DNA of 64,000 nucleotides from Plesiocystis pacifica SIR-1 (GTDB lineage Bacteria > Myxococcota_A > Polyangia > Nannocystales > Nannocystaceae): the NCBI RefSeq assembly GCF_000170895.1, contig NZ_ABCS01000039.1, positions 18,304 to 82,303 on the forward strand, in the 5' to 3' direction. Every line of letters starts with the position of its first letter. The first letter of the stretch is position 1. Shown one piece after another: positions 8,559 through 16,526 of the stretch. Position numbers and translations under genes: made by a program. The notes beneath the pieces were generated by a model. It had not been told where the DNA came from and searched no databases. It saw nothing but the letters and a program-made list of their open reading frames with translations.

Positions 8559-9594
8559 CTGCGCAGGGCTATGGCTCCAGGCTGGGCTCATGGAGAGAGC
8601 GCGTCAAAACCGAAGAGTTCCCTGGTCCGAGATCCTCGAGAAAATCAACTCTGCGGTGACTTGGGTCCGAGGCCAGCCCGTTTTGGACAGCGCTGCGAAG
8701 ATTGCTCTCAAGAGTATTCCCGTTGTCGGAGGCGTTCTCGTGGACATCTATGAGGGCGTCGACGCAGAGGACCAGGAGAAGGGGGTCGAGTCGATCCTCG
8801 AAGTTCTCGCGCGTATCGAATCCATTGGTGAGGCGGGTTTCGAGGAGGTCGCTGGGAAGCTGCAGGAGGTCGCTGCGCTGCAGTCCAAGGGGCTTGCGGT
8901 CCTCGTCGGAGTCAAGGACGAGATGGGAAGCCTCGCCAAGGAGGTGAGTGCTACCCGGGAGGACCTGGCGAACATGGACGAGCAGCTCGACAAGGTTCAG
9001 AGCGAGCTCGCATCGCTGGCTTTCGGGGGAGGAGACTTCAACCCCAAAGACCCTGGCGATCAGCTTCGCTTTGTCGTGGTGCTCGGGCAGTCACTTTCAG
9101 ACTCCAAAGCCATCTTTGATCGACAGCTCGAATTCGCCAGGGAGCTCTTGGACGGACTGAGCGAGGATGACATGGAGCGTGTTCGGTATTCATCGGCAAA
9201 TGAGCTGCTGACTCTCAAAGATGACCTGCTCGCGCGGGCGTCCTACTTGGGCTTGATCAGGCCAGGTCGACCCAGGCAAATCTTCGAGGCTCTGCGGCGT
9301 GTGACGGACGAGATGCAGACTGTCAACTTGCGGGTGCGGAGCCTCGTCCGAGCTGCGGAAGACGACCTTCTTCCCTCAAGGGTGGACCGAGCTCAACTCG
9401 ATACACACTTGAGTTTGTGGCTCGCCAAGTACGAATACATGTTGGCGCGTCACTCCTCGCATATGTGCTTGGTCTTTGTGGGTCGGAACCCGAAGATCGA
9501 GTTTCCCCGGGGGACCGATGAACACGTGGCGGCGGCCATCGAGCAACGGCTCGAAAGGACCGAGCTCGACTACCTATCTAAGATTTGTTCCTAG
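8551..9594 (+). CDS. Unknown helical/coiled-coil protein of atypical composition
   Basis: I do not recognise this gene. The GTG at 8551 overlaps the upstream stop; ATG 8590 is an alternative start giving 334 residues. Near residues 45-70 an amphipathic or hydrophobic segment reads AAKIALKSIPVVGGVLVDIYEG. Long heptad-rich helices rich in Glu, Leu and Ala follow to about residue 160, and then a charged helical C-terminal half. There is no signal peptide or enzyme motif. Codon use is clearly less GC-biased than its neighbours, suggesting horizontal transfer. The N-terminal hydrophobic helix plus helical bundle resembles membrane-acting effector or signalling modules, but this is speculation. Its stop shares the tetramer CTAG (9591-9594) with the convergent gene. 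Confidence 0.75.
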   Translation: MLDCAGLWLQAGLMERARQNRRVPWSEILEKINSAVTWVRGQPVLDSAAKIALKSIPVVGGVLVDIYEGVDAEDQEKGVESILEVLARIESIGEAGFEEVAGKLQEVAALQSKGLAVLVGVKDEMGSLAKEVSATREDLANMDEQLDKVQSELASLAFGGGDFNPKDPGDQLRFVVVLGQSLSDSKAIFDRQLEFARELLDGLSEDDMERVRYSSANELLTLKDDLLARASYLGLIRPGRPRQIFEALRRVTDEMQTVNLRVRSLVRAAEDDLLPSRVDRAQLDTHLSLWLAKYEYMLARHSSHMCLVFVGRNPKIEFPRGTDEHVAAAIEQRLERTELDYLSKICS

Positions 9595-9761
9595 CTCGGC
9601 TCGCCCTCGGCGTAGCCGCGACAGCGCAGCACGGGCAGGCGGGGATACTTGGGCCAGCCGGCGACGCGCTCCGACAGCGAGCAGCGCCAAAACTCCGAGC
9701 CCTTGCCGCTGACGATGCGGCGGGCGTGCTGACAGCGGGCGCACAGTCCGGGGCCGGTCAC
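9591..9761 (-). CDS. Small four-cysteine protein (56 aa), probably zinc-binding
   Basis: This is a short gene on the minus strand beginning at GTG 9761, which overlaps the upstream gene's TGA (GTGA). The protein has Cys7-x2-Cys10, Cys27 and Cys47 in a compact arrangement, with a GKGSEFWRC segment and a terminal PRLPVLRCRGY. I recall this pattern (CxxC, S-K/R-G-S-x-F, YPxLPV, CxGY) from small uncharacterised proteins of myxobacteria, from memory only. It probably folds as a zinc ribbon-like domain in the cytoplasm. Function unknown. Its stop shares CTAG with the convergent gene. Confidence 0.7.
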   Translation of the reverse strand: MTGPGLCARCQHARRIVSGKGSEFWRCSLSERVAGWPKYPRLPVLRCRGYAEGEPS

Positions 9762-10459
9762 GGGCCGTCCCCGCTGGCGCGCAGCTCCCCGAGGGCCGCG
9801 CCGTCCTTGCCCGCGCGCCGGGCCAGGTCCTCCTTGGAAGGCGGCAAGATCAGCTTCTCTTCCTGGGCGAGCATGCTCAGCGAGGTGATCAGCCGGGCGG
9901 CGAGCATGGCTCGGCCGGACACCGCGCCCTGGCGGAGCACGTAGGCGCCCCCGACCAGCGCGCCGCCCCACAAGATCGCGGCGAGCCAGGCGACGCCGAG
10001 GAGGTTGTAGGCGAGGAGGCCGAGGAGGCCGAAGCCCAGCCACAGCTTGAGCACGAGCTTGGCCGAGTCGAGCACCGGGGTGGCCTGCTCGGCGGCGTTC
10101 CTCGACACGCGCAGCTCGAAGTCCCCGTCGTGGACGCGCAGGGCGACCTGGTCCTGGGGCAGCTGGAGGAAGCGGACCGTGGGCGCGAGGGACTTGCGCA
10201 GCTGCTTCTCGCGCAGGATCGTCCGGCCGCGCAGGACGATGGATCGGTCCTTGGGGTCGTCGAGGGTCATGCCGGCCTTGAAGCCCGCGGTGAACAGCTC
10301 GAGCTCGACCTCGCTCGGGTCGAGGCCGGCCTCGCGGGCCGCGGCCACGCGCAGGCCGTGCTCGTCGCCGCTCCAGCGCTGGCCCTCGTCGAGCCTGGCG
10401 ATGGCCCGGCTCGCGGTGCCGTCCGCGTCTTCCCTGGCGTCGTCGTCAGCCACGCTCAC
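9758..10459 (-). CDS. Membrane protein of unknown function with a paired hydrophobic segment
   Basis: This is a 233-residue protein starting at GTG 10459 after a good GAGGAG ribosome site. Residues 1-125 are soluble and charged. Two adjacent hydrophobic helices at about 138-180 (LWLGFGLLGLLAYNLLGVAWLAAILWGG) form a hairpin anchor, and a cytoplasmic-looking tail follows. No family is recognised. It lies 6 bp after coaD on the same strand and overlaps the small cysteine protein downstream, so all three are probably one transcript. Confidence 0.75.
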   Translation of the reverse strand: MSVADDDAREDADGTASRAIARLDEGQRWSGDEHGLRVAAAREAGLDPSEVELELFTAGFKAGMTLDDPKDRSIVLRGRTILREKQLRKSLAPTVRFLQLPQDQVALRVHDGDFELRVSRNAAEQATPVLDSAKLVLKLWLGFGLLGLLAYNLLGVAWLAAILWGGALVGGAYVLRQGAVSGRAMLAARLITSLSMLAQEEKLILPPSKEDLARRAGKDGAALGELRASGDGP

Positions 10460-10465
10460 TCCTCG

Positions 10466-10996
10466 TCAGTCGTCCGTGGACGCCGCGGGGCCGCCGTAGT
10501 GCTGCGGGTAGCGGGCCTCCATCGCCCGGCTCACCGCGCCGGGGACGAAGCGCTGGAAGGGCCCGCCGTGGCTGGCGATCTCGCGGATCAGCGAGGACGA
10601 GATGAACTGCTTTTGCGGCTCGGGGATGAGGAACACCGTCTCGACCTTGGGCTCGAGCTCGCGGTTGGCCAGGGCCATCTGGAACTCGGGCTCGAAGTCG
10701 CCAGCGGCCCGCAGCCCGCGGACGATCACCCGGGCCCCGACCTCGCGGCAAAAGTCGATCATCAGGCCCGAGAAGTGGGCCGCGCGGACGTTGGGGATGT
10801 GCGCGGTAACCTCACGGATGAGCTCCACGCGCTGCTCGTAGCTGAAAAATCCGCGCTTGACCGGGTGGTGGCCCACGGCCACGACGACCTCGTCGAAGAG
10901 CTGGGCGGCCCTTTCCAGGATCTCGGTGTGCCCGAGGGTGATCGGGTCGAAGGAGCCGGGATAGACGGCGATGTAGCGCGGGCTTGATCCGCTCAC
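10466..10996 (-). CDS. coaD: Phosphopantetheine adenylyltransferase
   Basis: This enzyme catalyses the fourth step of coenzyme A synthesis (4'-phosphopantetheine plus ATP to dephospho-CoA). The nucleotidyltransferase motif TLGH ends at His23 after YPGSFDPIT, and the conserved ISSSLIRE occurs near the C-terminus, as in CoaD. The GTG at 10996 gives 176 residues, close to the usual 160. A longer ATG start at 11020 would overlap the divergent gene's ATG. A TATACT hexamer six bases before this GTG supports leaderless initiation at 10996. It is the first gene of a three-gene minus-strand run and is divergent from an operon ending in an acyl-CoA synthetase. Confidence 0.95.
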   Translation of the reverse strand: MSGSSPRYIAVYPGSFDPITLGHTEILERAAQLFDEVVVAVGHHPVKRGFFSYEQRVELIREVTAHIPNVRAAHFSGLMIDFCREVGARVIVRGLRAAGDFEPEFQMALANRELEPKVETVFLIPEPQKQFISSSLIREIASHGGPFQRFVPGAVSRAMEARYPQHYGGPAASTDD

Positions 10997-11002
10997 CCGG
11001 CG

Positions 11003-11010
11003 AGTATACT
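11003..11010. promoter_or_regulatory. Palindromic bidirectional -10 element AGTATACT
   Basis: The octamer AGTATACT is its own complement, so TATACT is presented to both strands. On the minus strand it lies 6 nt before GTG 10996 (coaD). On the plus strand it lies 8 nt before ATG 11019, with TTGATC 15 nt upstream at 10984-10989. Transcripts in both directions would be leaderless or nearly so. Confidence 0.5.
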
Positions 11011-11018
11011 TCGCGTCC

Positions 11019-12074
11019 ATGCGCGCGTCGTCGGCAACAGCCCTGCTCATCTCGGCCTCGGCTTTCCTCACATTCAGCGTCGGCTGCCCGAGCGCCGAAG
11101 CGCCCAAGCCTCAGCGCGTCGACAAGGCCAGCCCCTTCGCCCGCGGCGAGCTCGAGAAGGACCGCGGTGAGCGCAGCCGCGGCCGGCCCAAGGCGCCCAA
11201 GGCCCGCGAGGGCGAGCAGCTGCCCGAGGCCGAGATCGAGGCGCTGCTGGCCAAGGCCGCCGAGCAGTTCGCCGACGAGAACGTCGCCCAGGGGCGCACG
11301 ACGCTGGGCAAGTGTGCAAACAAGATCCCAGCCAGCGTGCGTTGCGACGGCAAGCTGGGCCTGTCGATGATCACCGCCCGCAACCGCCGGGCGCCCGCGC
11401 TCTACTACTTGACCGAGGCCGCTCGCCACGACGATCCCAAGGCCGACGCCGCCCTCTACCGCGACGTCGGCATGGCCCTGCGCAAGCACGGGCGCACCGC
11501 GGACGCGGCCCTGGCCCTCGAGAAGAGCCTCGCCCGCGAGGAGACCGCCGAGGCCCTGTTCGTCCTCGGGCAGGTCTACTCCCTCGACGCCAAGCGCGTC
11601 GGCGAGGGCGCGGACACCATCGCCAAGGCGCGGGCCAAGCTCACCGCCGACGGCGGCGAGGAGAACCTGGACTGGCTCTACGAGGAGGCCGTGCTCCGCG
11701 GGCAGCTGGGCATCCGCGAGGAGGCGCTGGCCGCCGCGGCGCTCATGAAGAGCCACCTCGAGAAGTCCGGGGCGGGCCTCGAGGGGCCCAAGGCGGGGGG
11801 CGATACGGAGTCCGGCGGCGAGGCCAAGGCGCCCGCCGAGGCCAAGAAGCCCGTCGACCCGGCCGAGGCCAAGGCCCAGATGCTGCGCGCCCGCATCGCC
11901 GAGCTCGAGGAAGCCGCGAAGACCTACCCGACCCGCGAGGAGTACGAAAAGCAGCAGCTCGAGGCTGCGGCTCCCTCTCCCGGCGAGACGGGCCCGGGCG
12001 CCGAGGCTGAGCTCGAGGCGCCGGCACCTTCCCCCGGAGAGACCGGTCCAGGCGCCGAGGCCAAGCCCGAATGA
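11019..12074 (+). CDS. Lipoprotein with TPR-like repeats and acidic repeat tail
   Basis: This 351-residue protein has a lipoprotein signal with Cys23 (SVGC). Helical repeats from about 65 to 235, containing alternating Ala/Leu pairs such as DAALYRDVGMALRKHGR, resemble TPR units, so it is probably a periplasmic scaffold. A coiled segment near residues 285-325 is followed by a duplicated PSPGETGPGAEA motif. Its start faces the palindromic promoter shared with coaD. The ATGA overlap at 12071 couples it to the following kinase-like gene. Confidence 0.8.
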   Translation: MRASSATALLISASAFLTFSVGCPSAEAPKPQRVDKASPFARGELEKDRGERSRGRPKAPKAREGEQLPEAEIEALLAKAAEQFADENVAQGRTTLGKCANKIPASVRCDGKLGLSMITARNRRAPALYYLTEAARHDDPKADAALYRDVGMALRKHGRTADAALALEKSLAREETAEALFVLGQVYSLDAKRVGEGADTIAKARAKLTADGGEENLDWLYEEAVLRGQLGIREEALAAAALMKSHLEKSGAGLEGPKAGGDTESGGEAKAPAEAKKPVDPAEAKAQMLRARIAELEEAAKTYPTREEYEKQQLEAAAPSPGETGPGAEAELEAPAPSPGETGPGAEAKPE

Positions 12075-13177
12075 GCGCGGACTCCCGCGGGCTCACCGAC
12101 ATCCTCGCGCGTTGGTCCCTCGCCGACGCGGACGTCCGCCCCCTCGGGCGCGGGCTGATCAACGAGACCCTGGCCGTGGAGGGCTCGCGCCCCGGCGAGG
12201 GCGCGGGGCGTTGGGTGCTCCAGCGCGTCAACCCGATCTTCGACGCGCGCATCCACGAGAACATCGCCGCGGTCACCGGCCACCTCGAGCGCAAGGGCTT
12301 GCGGACGCCCGCCCTCGTGCCTACCGACGCCGGCGCTTGGTGGCTCGAGGTCGACCCGGGCGAGGGCGGAGCGGGGACCTGGCGGCTGCAGACGGCGGTC
12401 TCCGGGGTCAGCGTCGACGCCCTCGACGACCCCGCCCAAGCCCGCGCCGCCGGTCGCTTCGTCGGGCGCTGGCACGCCGCGGTGGCCGACCTCGAGCACG
12501 ACTTCGTCGCCCTGCGCCTCGGCGTGCACGATACGCCCCGTCACCTCGGGCGCCTGCGCGAGGCCGTCGACCGGCCCGAGCACGCGCAGCACCGCCTCTA
12601 CGAGGCCGTCGCGGCCCTGGCCGAGGGGCTGTTCGCGGCCGCCGAGTCCCTGCCGCCGCTGCCCCCGAGCCTGCCCCGGCGCGTCGCCCACGGGGACCTC
12701 AAGATCAACAACCTGCTGTTCGCCAGCGAGGCCGGCCCCGGCCGCCTCGAGCCCGTGGCGCTCATCGACCTCGACACCCTCGCGCCCATGCACCTGGGCC
12801 ACGAGCTCGGCGACGCGTGGCGCTCGTGGACCAACCGCGCGGGCGAAGACCAGGCCCAGGCTCAGCTCGACCTCGAGCTGTTCAGCGAGTCCTTCCGCGG
12901 CTGGCAGGCGGGCTGGGTCGAGGGCGGTGGCGAGGCCCTGGGCGCCGACGAGCGCCAGGCGCTGCTCGTCGGGCCCGAGTGGATCAGCCTCGAGCTGGCC
13001 TGCCGCTTCGCCGCCGACGCCCTGTTCGAGGACTACTTCGGCTGGGACCGCGAGCGCTTCGCGGGTCGGGGGGAGCACAACCTCCACCGCGCCCGCGGCC
13101 AGTGGTCGCTGCACGAGGCCCTCGCGGGGGCCCGCGGCGCTCGGTCGGCGGTCATCGACGAGGAGGCCCGGGGGTGA
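12071..13177 (+). CDS. Aminoglycoside phosphotransferase-fold kinase
   Basis: This is a small-molecule kinase of the APH/choline-kinase fold with 368 residues. The N-terminal LGRGLINETL resembles the nucleotide loop of N-acetylhexosamine 1-kinase-like enzymes. The catalytic Brenner motif is HGDLKINNLLF (His207 onward), with the metal site at Asp233 and Asp235 in IDLDT. The phosphate acceptor is unknown; a sugar or amino alcohol is likely. The GTGA overlap with the acyl-CoA synthetase downstream and ATGA overlap upstream place it in the middle of a tight operon. Confidence 0.82.
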   Translation: MSADSRGLTDILARWSLADADVRPLGRGLINETLAVEGSRPGEGAGRWVLQRVNPIFDARIHENIAAVTGHLERKGLRTPALVPTDAGAWWLEVDPGEGGAGTWRLQTAVSGVSVDALDDPAQARAAGRFVGRWHAAVADLEHDFVALRLGVHDTPRHLGRLREAVDRPEHAQHRLYEAVAALAEGLFAAAESLPPLPPSLPRRVAHGDLKINNLLFASEAGPGRLEPVALIDLDTLAPMHLGHELGDAWRSWTNRAGEDQAQAQLDLELFSESFRGWQAGWVEGGGEALGADERQALLVGPEWISLELACRFAADALFEDYFGWDRERFAGRGEHNLHRARGQWSLHEALAGARGARSAVIDEEARG

Positions 13178-15009
13178 GCGAGCCTCGAGCCGGGTTGCTC
13201 GCTCGCCTGCGCCAGGCCCTGGCGCGCACCGAGGCCATGGGCCGCGGCCTCGAGACCAACTTTTTTTGGGATCCGAACTCGACCCAGACCATCGCCCTCG
13301 AGCTCCAGCGCTGGGCCCTCGAGCGTCCCGGCGACCCCTTCTTGACCTTCGAGGATCGGCGCTGGACCGTGGGCAGCTTCGACGCCGCGGTCAACCGCCA
13401 CGCCCGGGCCTGGCGACGCGCGGGCGTGGTCGCGGGCGAGACCGTCGCGCTCGTGCTCGAGAACCGCCCGGCGTACCTGTTTCACTACTACGCCCTCGCC
13501 AAGCTCGGCGTGGTCGCGGCGCTCATCAACCCGGCGCTGCGCGGCGCGGCCTTGAGCCACGCCTTGCGGGCGAGCGAGGCCCGGGCCGTCGTGGTCGGCG
13601 AGGGACAGCTCGACGGCCTGCGCGAGCTGGCCGAGTCGAGCGACGCGGACGCGGTCCCGGTCTCGCCCGAGCGCGTGTTCGTGGACGTGGAGGGCGGCCT
13701 CGGTAGGGAGCCCGAAGGGTCCGGCGCGTGGGTATGCCTGGGCTGGTCGAGCTGGGCCGAGGGCGTGGCCGGCTGCTCGCCCCTGCCCATCCCCGAGGTC
13801 CGCGAGCATCCGCTGACCAAGGTCGTCGCCTACATCTACACCAGCGGGACCACGGGCCTGCCCAAGCCCGCCGTCGTCAAGCACCACCGCCAGCGCCGGG
13901 CCGGGGACGTGTTCGGGGGCCTGGCCATGCTGACCGCCGCGGACATCGTCTACGTCGCGCTGCCGCTCTACCACGCCAGCGCCTCGATGATCGGCGTGTC
14001 CATGACCATCGCCCGCCGGGCCCAGCTGGTCCTCGCCCGCCGCTTCTCGGCCTCGCGCTTTTGGCCCGAGTGCCGGGCCCACGGCGTCACGACCTGCATC
14101 TACATCGGCGAGCTGTGCCGCTACCTCCACAACCAGCCCCCGCGGCCTGACGACGGCGAGCACGAGGTCCGCTGCTTCGTCGGCAACGGCCTGCGCGACG
14201 ACATCTGGGACGGCTTTTGCGAGCGCTTCGGCATCGAGCGCGTCGTCGAGTTCTACGCCGCGACCGAGGGCAACGCCGAGACGGCCAACGTGTTCAACCT
14301 GCGCGGCACCGTGGGCCCGCTGCTGTTTTGGAAGATGGCCGTGGTCCGCTGGGATCCGGCCCGCGGGGAGGTGGTCCGCGACGCCAAGGGCCGCTGCGTC
14401 CGGGCGCCCTTCGGCGAGCCCGGCCTGCTGATTGGGAAGATCAACGATCGCAACCCCTACGCCGGCTACAAGGACGCCGCGGCCAGCCAGCGCAAGATCC
14501 TGCGCGACGTGTTCGCCCCGGGCGACGCGTGGTTCGACACCGGGGACCTGCTCCGCGTCGATCGCCTCTTGCACCTGCACTTCGTCGATCGCCTCGGTGA
14601 CACCTTCCGCTGGAAGGGGGAGAACGTGTCGACGCAGGAGGTCGCCGAGCAGCTCAACGGCGCGCCCGGTGTGCTCGAGAGCAACGTCTACGGCGTCGAG
14701 GTGCCCGGCAGTGAAGGCCGCGCGGGTATGGCGGCGATCGTCGTCGATGGTGACTTCGACCCCCGCGCCTTTTACGCTCACGTCAGCGAGGTCCTGCCGA
14801 CCTACGCCCAGCCGCGATTTCTACGGATCGTGGCTGCCATGGGCACCACGGGCACCTTCAAGCACAAGAAGAACGACCTGCGCGATCAGGGTTGGGATCC
14901 CGCGCGCGTCGACGACCCGCTGCTGATTTGGGACCGCTCGAGCAGCAGTTACGTCACACTGGACCGTGCAACCCGTGACGCAGCGCTCCGCGGCGAGCGA
15001 TCCTTGTGA
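13174..15009 (+). CDS. Very-long-chain acyl-CoA synthetase (FATP/FadD6-like)
   Basis: This 611-residue AMP-forming ligase activates long-chain fatty acids with ATP and CoA. The P-loop motif YIYTSGTTGLPKPAVVKH starts near residue 220. The later YAATEGN motif and the DTGDLLR and DRLGDTFRWKGENV motifs match fatty-acid transport protein-type synthetases. Start GTG 13174 overlaps the kinase stop. It is the last gene of the operon, followed by a hairpin (15011-15033). Its location opposite coaD and near an acyltransferase and betaine-lipid genes suggests a lipid-metabolism neighbourhood. Confidence 0.92.
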   Translation: MSEPRAGLLARLRQALARTEAMGRGLETNFFWDPNSTQTIALELQRWALERPGDPFLTFEDRRWTVGSFDAAVNRHARAWRRAGVVAGETVALVLENRPAYLFHYYALAKLGVVAALINPALRGAALSHALRASEARAVVVGEGQLDGLRELAESSDADAVPVSPERVFVDVEGGLGREPEGSGAWVCLGWSSWAEGVAGCSPLPIPEVREHPLTKVVAYIYTSGTTGLPKPAVVKHHRQRRAGDVFGGLAMLTAADIVYVALPLYHASASMIGVSMTIARRAQLVLARRFSASRFWPECRAHGVTTCIYIGELCRYLHNQPPRPDDGEHEVRCFVGNGLRDDIWDGFCERFGIERVVEFYAATEGNAETANVFNLRGTVGPLLFWKMAVVRWDPARGEVVRDAKGRCVRAPFGEPGLLIGKINDRNPYAGYKDAAASQRKILRDVFAPGDAWFDTGDLLRVDRLLHLHFVDRLGDTFRWKGENVSTQEVAEQLNGAPGVLESNVYGVEVPGSEGRAGMAAIVVDGDFDPRAFYAHVSEVLPTYAQPRFLRIVAAMGTTGTFKHKKNDLRDQGWDPARVDDPLLIWDRSSSSYVTLDRATRDAALRGERSL

Positions 15010-15010
15010 T

Positions 15011-15033
15011 CCGCTCGTCTTTGGAGTGAGCGG
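15011..15033 (+). terminator. Candidate terminator hairpin
   Basis: CCGCTC (15011-15016) pairs with GAGCGG (15028-15033) directly after the acyl-CoA synthetase stop. The loop is 11 nt and no strong T-run follows. Confidence 0.35.
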
Positions 15034-15195
15034 CCTTCAGTCGCCAGGTTCATGGTTTTGTCTCGAGCGCGGCCGCTGGTTGACCCGTGTGTCACTCATC
15101 TGGCACTAGAACGATTGCCGAAGTTGTCCCCTTGGACTCCTCAGCGTGACGCTTTGGGACGCCGCAAGGGATAGGCATGCTCGGCCTCGAGACCC

Positions 15196-16323
15196 ATGCA
15201 ACTACGCGACTGGACCTTTGAGAAGTTCTTCCGCTCCGCCTACGTGTACAACATCCTCTTCGAGGACACGGAGGTGGACGAGACGATCCTCGGCGTCGAC
15301 GAGGACTCGTCGGTGCTGGCGATCTCGGGGGCGGGCTGCGGCGTCGCCAACCACATCAGCCGCCACGCGACCCGCGTGGACGCGGTCGACATCAACCCCC
15401 ACCACCTCGCGCTGACGGCCCTCAAGTCGGCCGGCGCCCAGCACCTCGACAGCTGGTCGGAGTTCTACACCCTGTTCGGCCACGGCCATCACCCCGACGC
15501 CGAGAAGATCGTCCGCGACCTCAGCCAGGAGCTGCCCAAGTGGATGCAGGCCTTTTGGCGCGTGCGCTGGCGGATGTTCAACAAGTCCATGGTCCGCTCG
15601 GGCATGACGGCGCAGATGCTGACGCTGTTCCGCAAGCTCACCGGCATCGACGCCAACTGGCTGCGCGCGCGCATCGGCGAGACCCGCGAGCAGCGCGTCC
15701 AGGCCGTCGAGTGGGCCTTCAAGGAGATCCGCCGCCGCCGCTGGGTGCTCGCCGGCCTCGAGTCCCCCATCCAGCTCATCGCCCTGGGCGTCAACTACGA
15801 GCAGCGCGACAAGATGCTCGCCGAGGAGTCGGTCATGGAGATGGTCGACTTCTTCGAGAACCACATGAAGCGCCTCGCGGACACCGACCTCGAGCGCAAC
15901 TGGTACGCCTGGTACGCCGCCGCCGGTCACTTCAACCACGACCTCGACGACTCCGTGCCCCCCTACCTGCGCCGCGATCACTTCGAGCGCAGCAGGGAGT
16001 CGGGCACGCAGATGCGCTACCACAACAAGAACATCTTCGACCTGCTCGGCAACGCCGGCCCCGACACGTGGACGCACTACACCCTGTGCGACGCCGTCGA
16101 CTGGATGCCCGGCGCCGTGCAGCAAGAGCTGTTCCGCGAGATCTTCCGGACCGCCCGCTCGGGCGCCAAGGTGCTCTACCGCAGCGTCGAGGACCGCTCG
16201 CTCATGGAGCTCCACGGCCTCGAGGACCGCTTCATCATGGACCGCGAGCAGTCGGACTGGGCCTCGGCGAGCGACCGCTCGAAGCAGTACCGGCGCGTCA
16301 ACGTCTACACCGTTGCGAACTGA
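15196..16323 (+). CDS. btaA: BtaA-like 3-amino-3-carboxypropyl transferase (betaine lipid, DUF3419)
   Basis: BtaA moves the 3-amino-3-carboxypropyl group of S-adenosylmethionine to diacylglycerol, giving diacylglyceryl-homoserine, the first step of betaine-lipid (DGTS) synthesis. The 375-residue protein has the family's SAM region LAISGAGCGVANH (about 41-53) and AVDINPHH with Asp65. It also has the characteristic tail MLHGLEDRF-like and YRSV segments (here VLYRSVEDRSLMELHGLEDRF, read in parts). The start ATG 15196 is about 185 nt after the previous gene. A hairpin terminator follows. A BtaB-like methyltransferase is encoded 4.7 kb downstream on the same strand. Confidence 0.85.
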   Translation: MQLRDWTFEKFFRSAYVYNILFEDTEVDETILGVDEDSSVLAISGAGCGVANHISRHATRVDAVDINPHHLALTALKSAGAQHLDSWSEFYTLFGHGHHPDAEKIVRDLSQELPKWMQAFWRVRWRMFNKSMVRSGMTAQMLTLFRKLTGIDANWLRARIGETREQRVQAVEWAFKEIRRRRWVLAGLESPIQLIALGVNYEQRDKMLAEESVMEMVDFFENHMKRLADTDLERNWYAWYAAAGHFNHDLDDSVPPYLRRDHFERSRESGTQMRYHNKNIFDLLGNAGPDTWTHYTLCDAVDWMPGAVQQELFREIFRTARSGAKVLYRSVEDRSLMELHGLEDRFIMDREQSDWASASDRSKQYRRVNVYTVAN

Positions 16324-16350
16324 GGCCGCTCCGCGCCTCGGATCGAAAAC

Positions 16351-16386
16351 CGGCCGCCAGGTAACCGAGGGGTTGCCCGGCGGCCG
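16351..16386 (+). terminator. Strong hairpin after btaA
   Basis: CGGCCGCC (16351-16358) pairs with GGCGGCCG (16379-16386), and an inner GGTAACC/GGTTGCC stem extends it. It lies 28 nt after the stop, between convergent genes, and may terminate both. Confidence 0.6.
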
Positions 16387-16526
16387 TCGCATTGGTTGCT
16401 CGCTCGCCGCGAGTTGGGGTCAGGCCCCGCGGGTGGCGAAGCCGCCGGCCTTGGTCTGGGTCTTGGTCTTCATGCCCTCGGCAGTGCCGCTGGGGGCTGG
16501 ATCCGTCAAGGATTTCGTCCGCGCCC

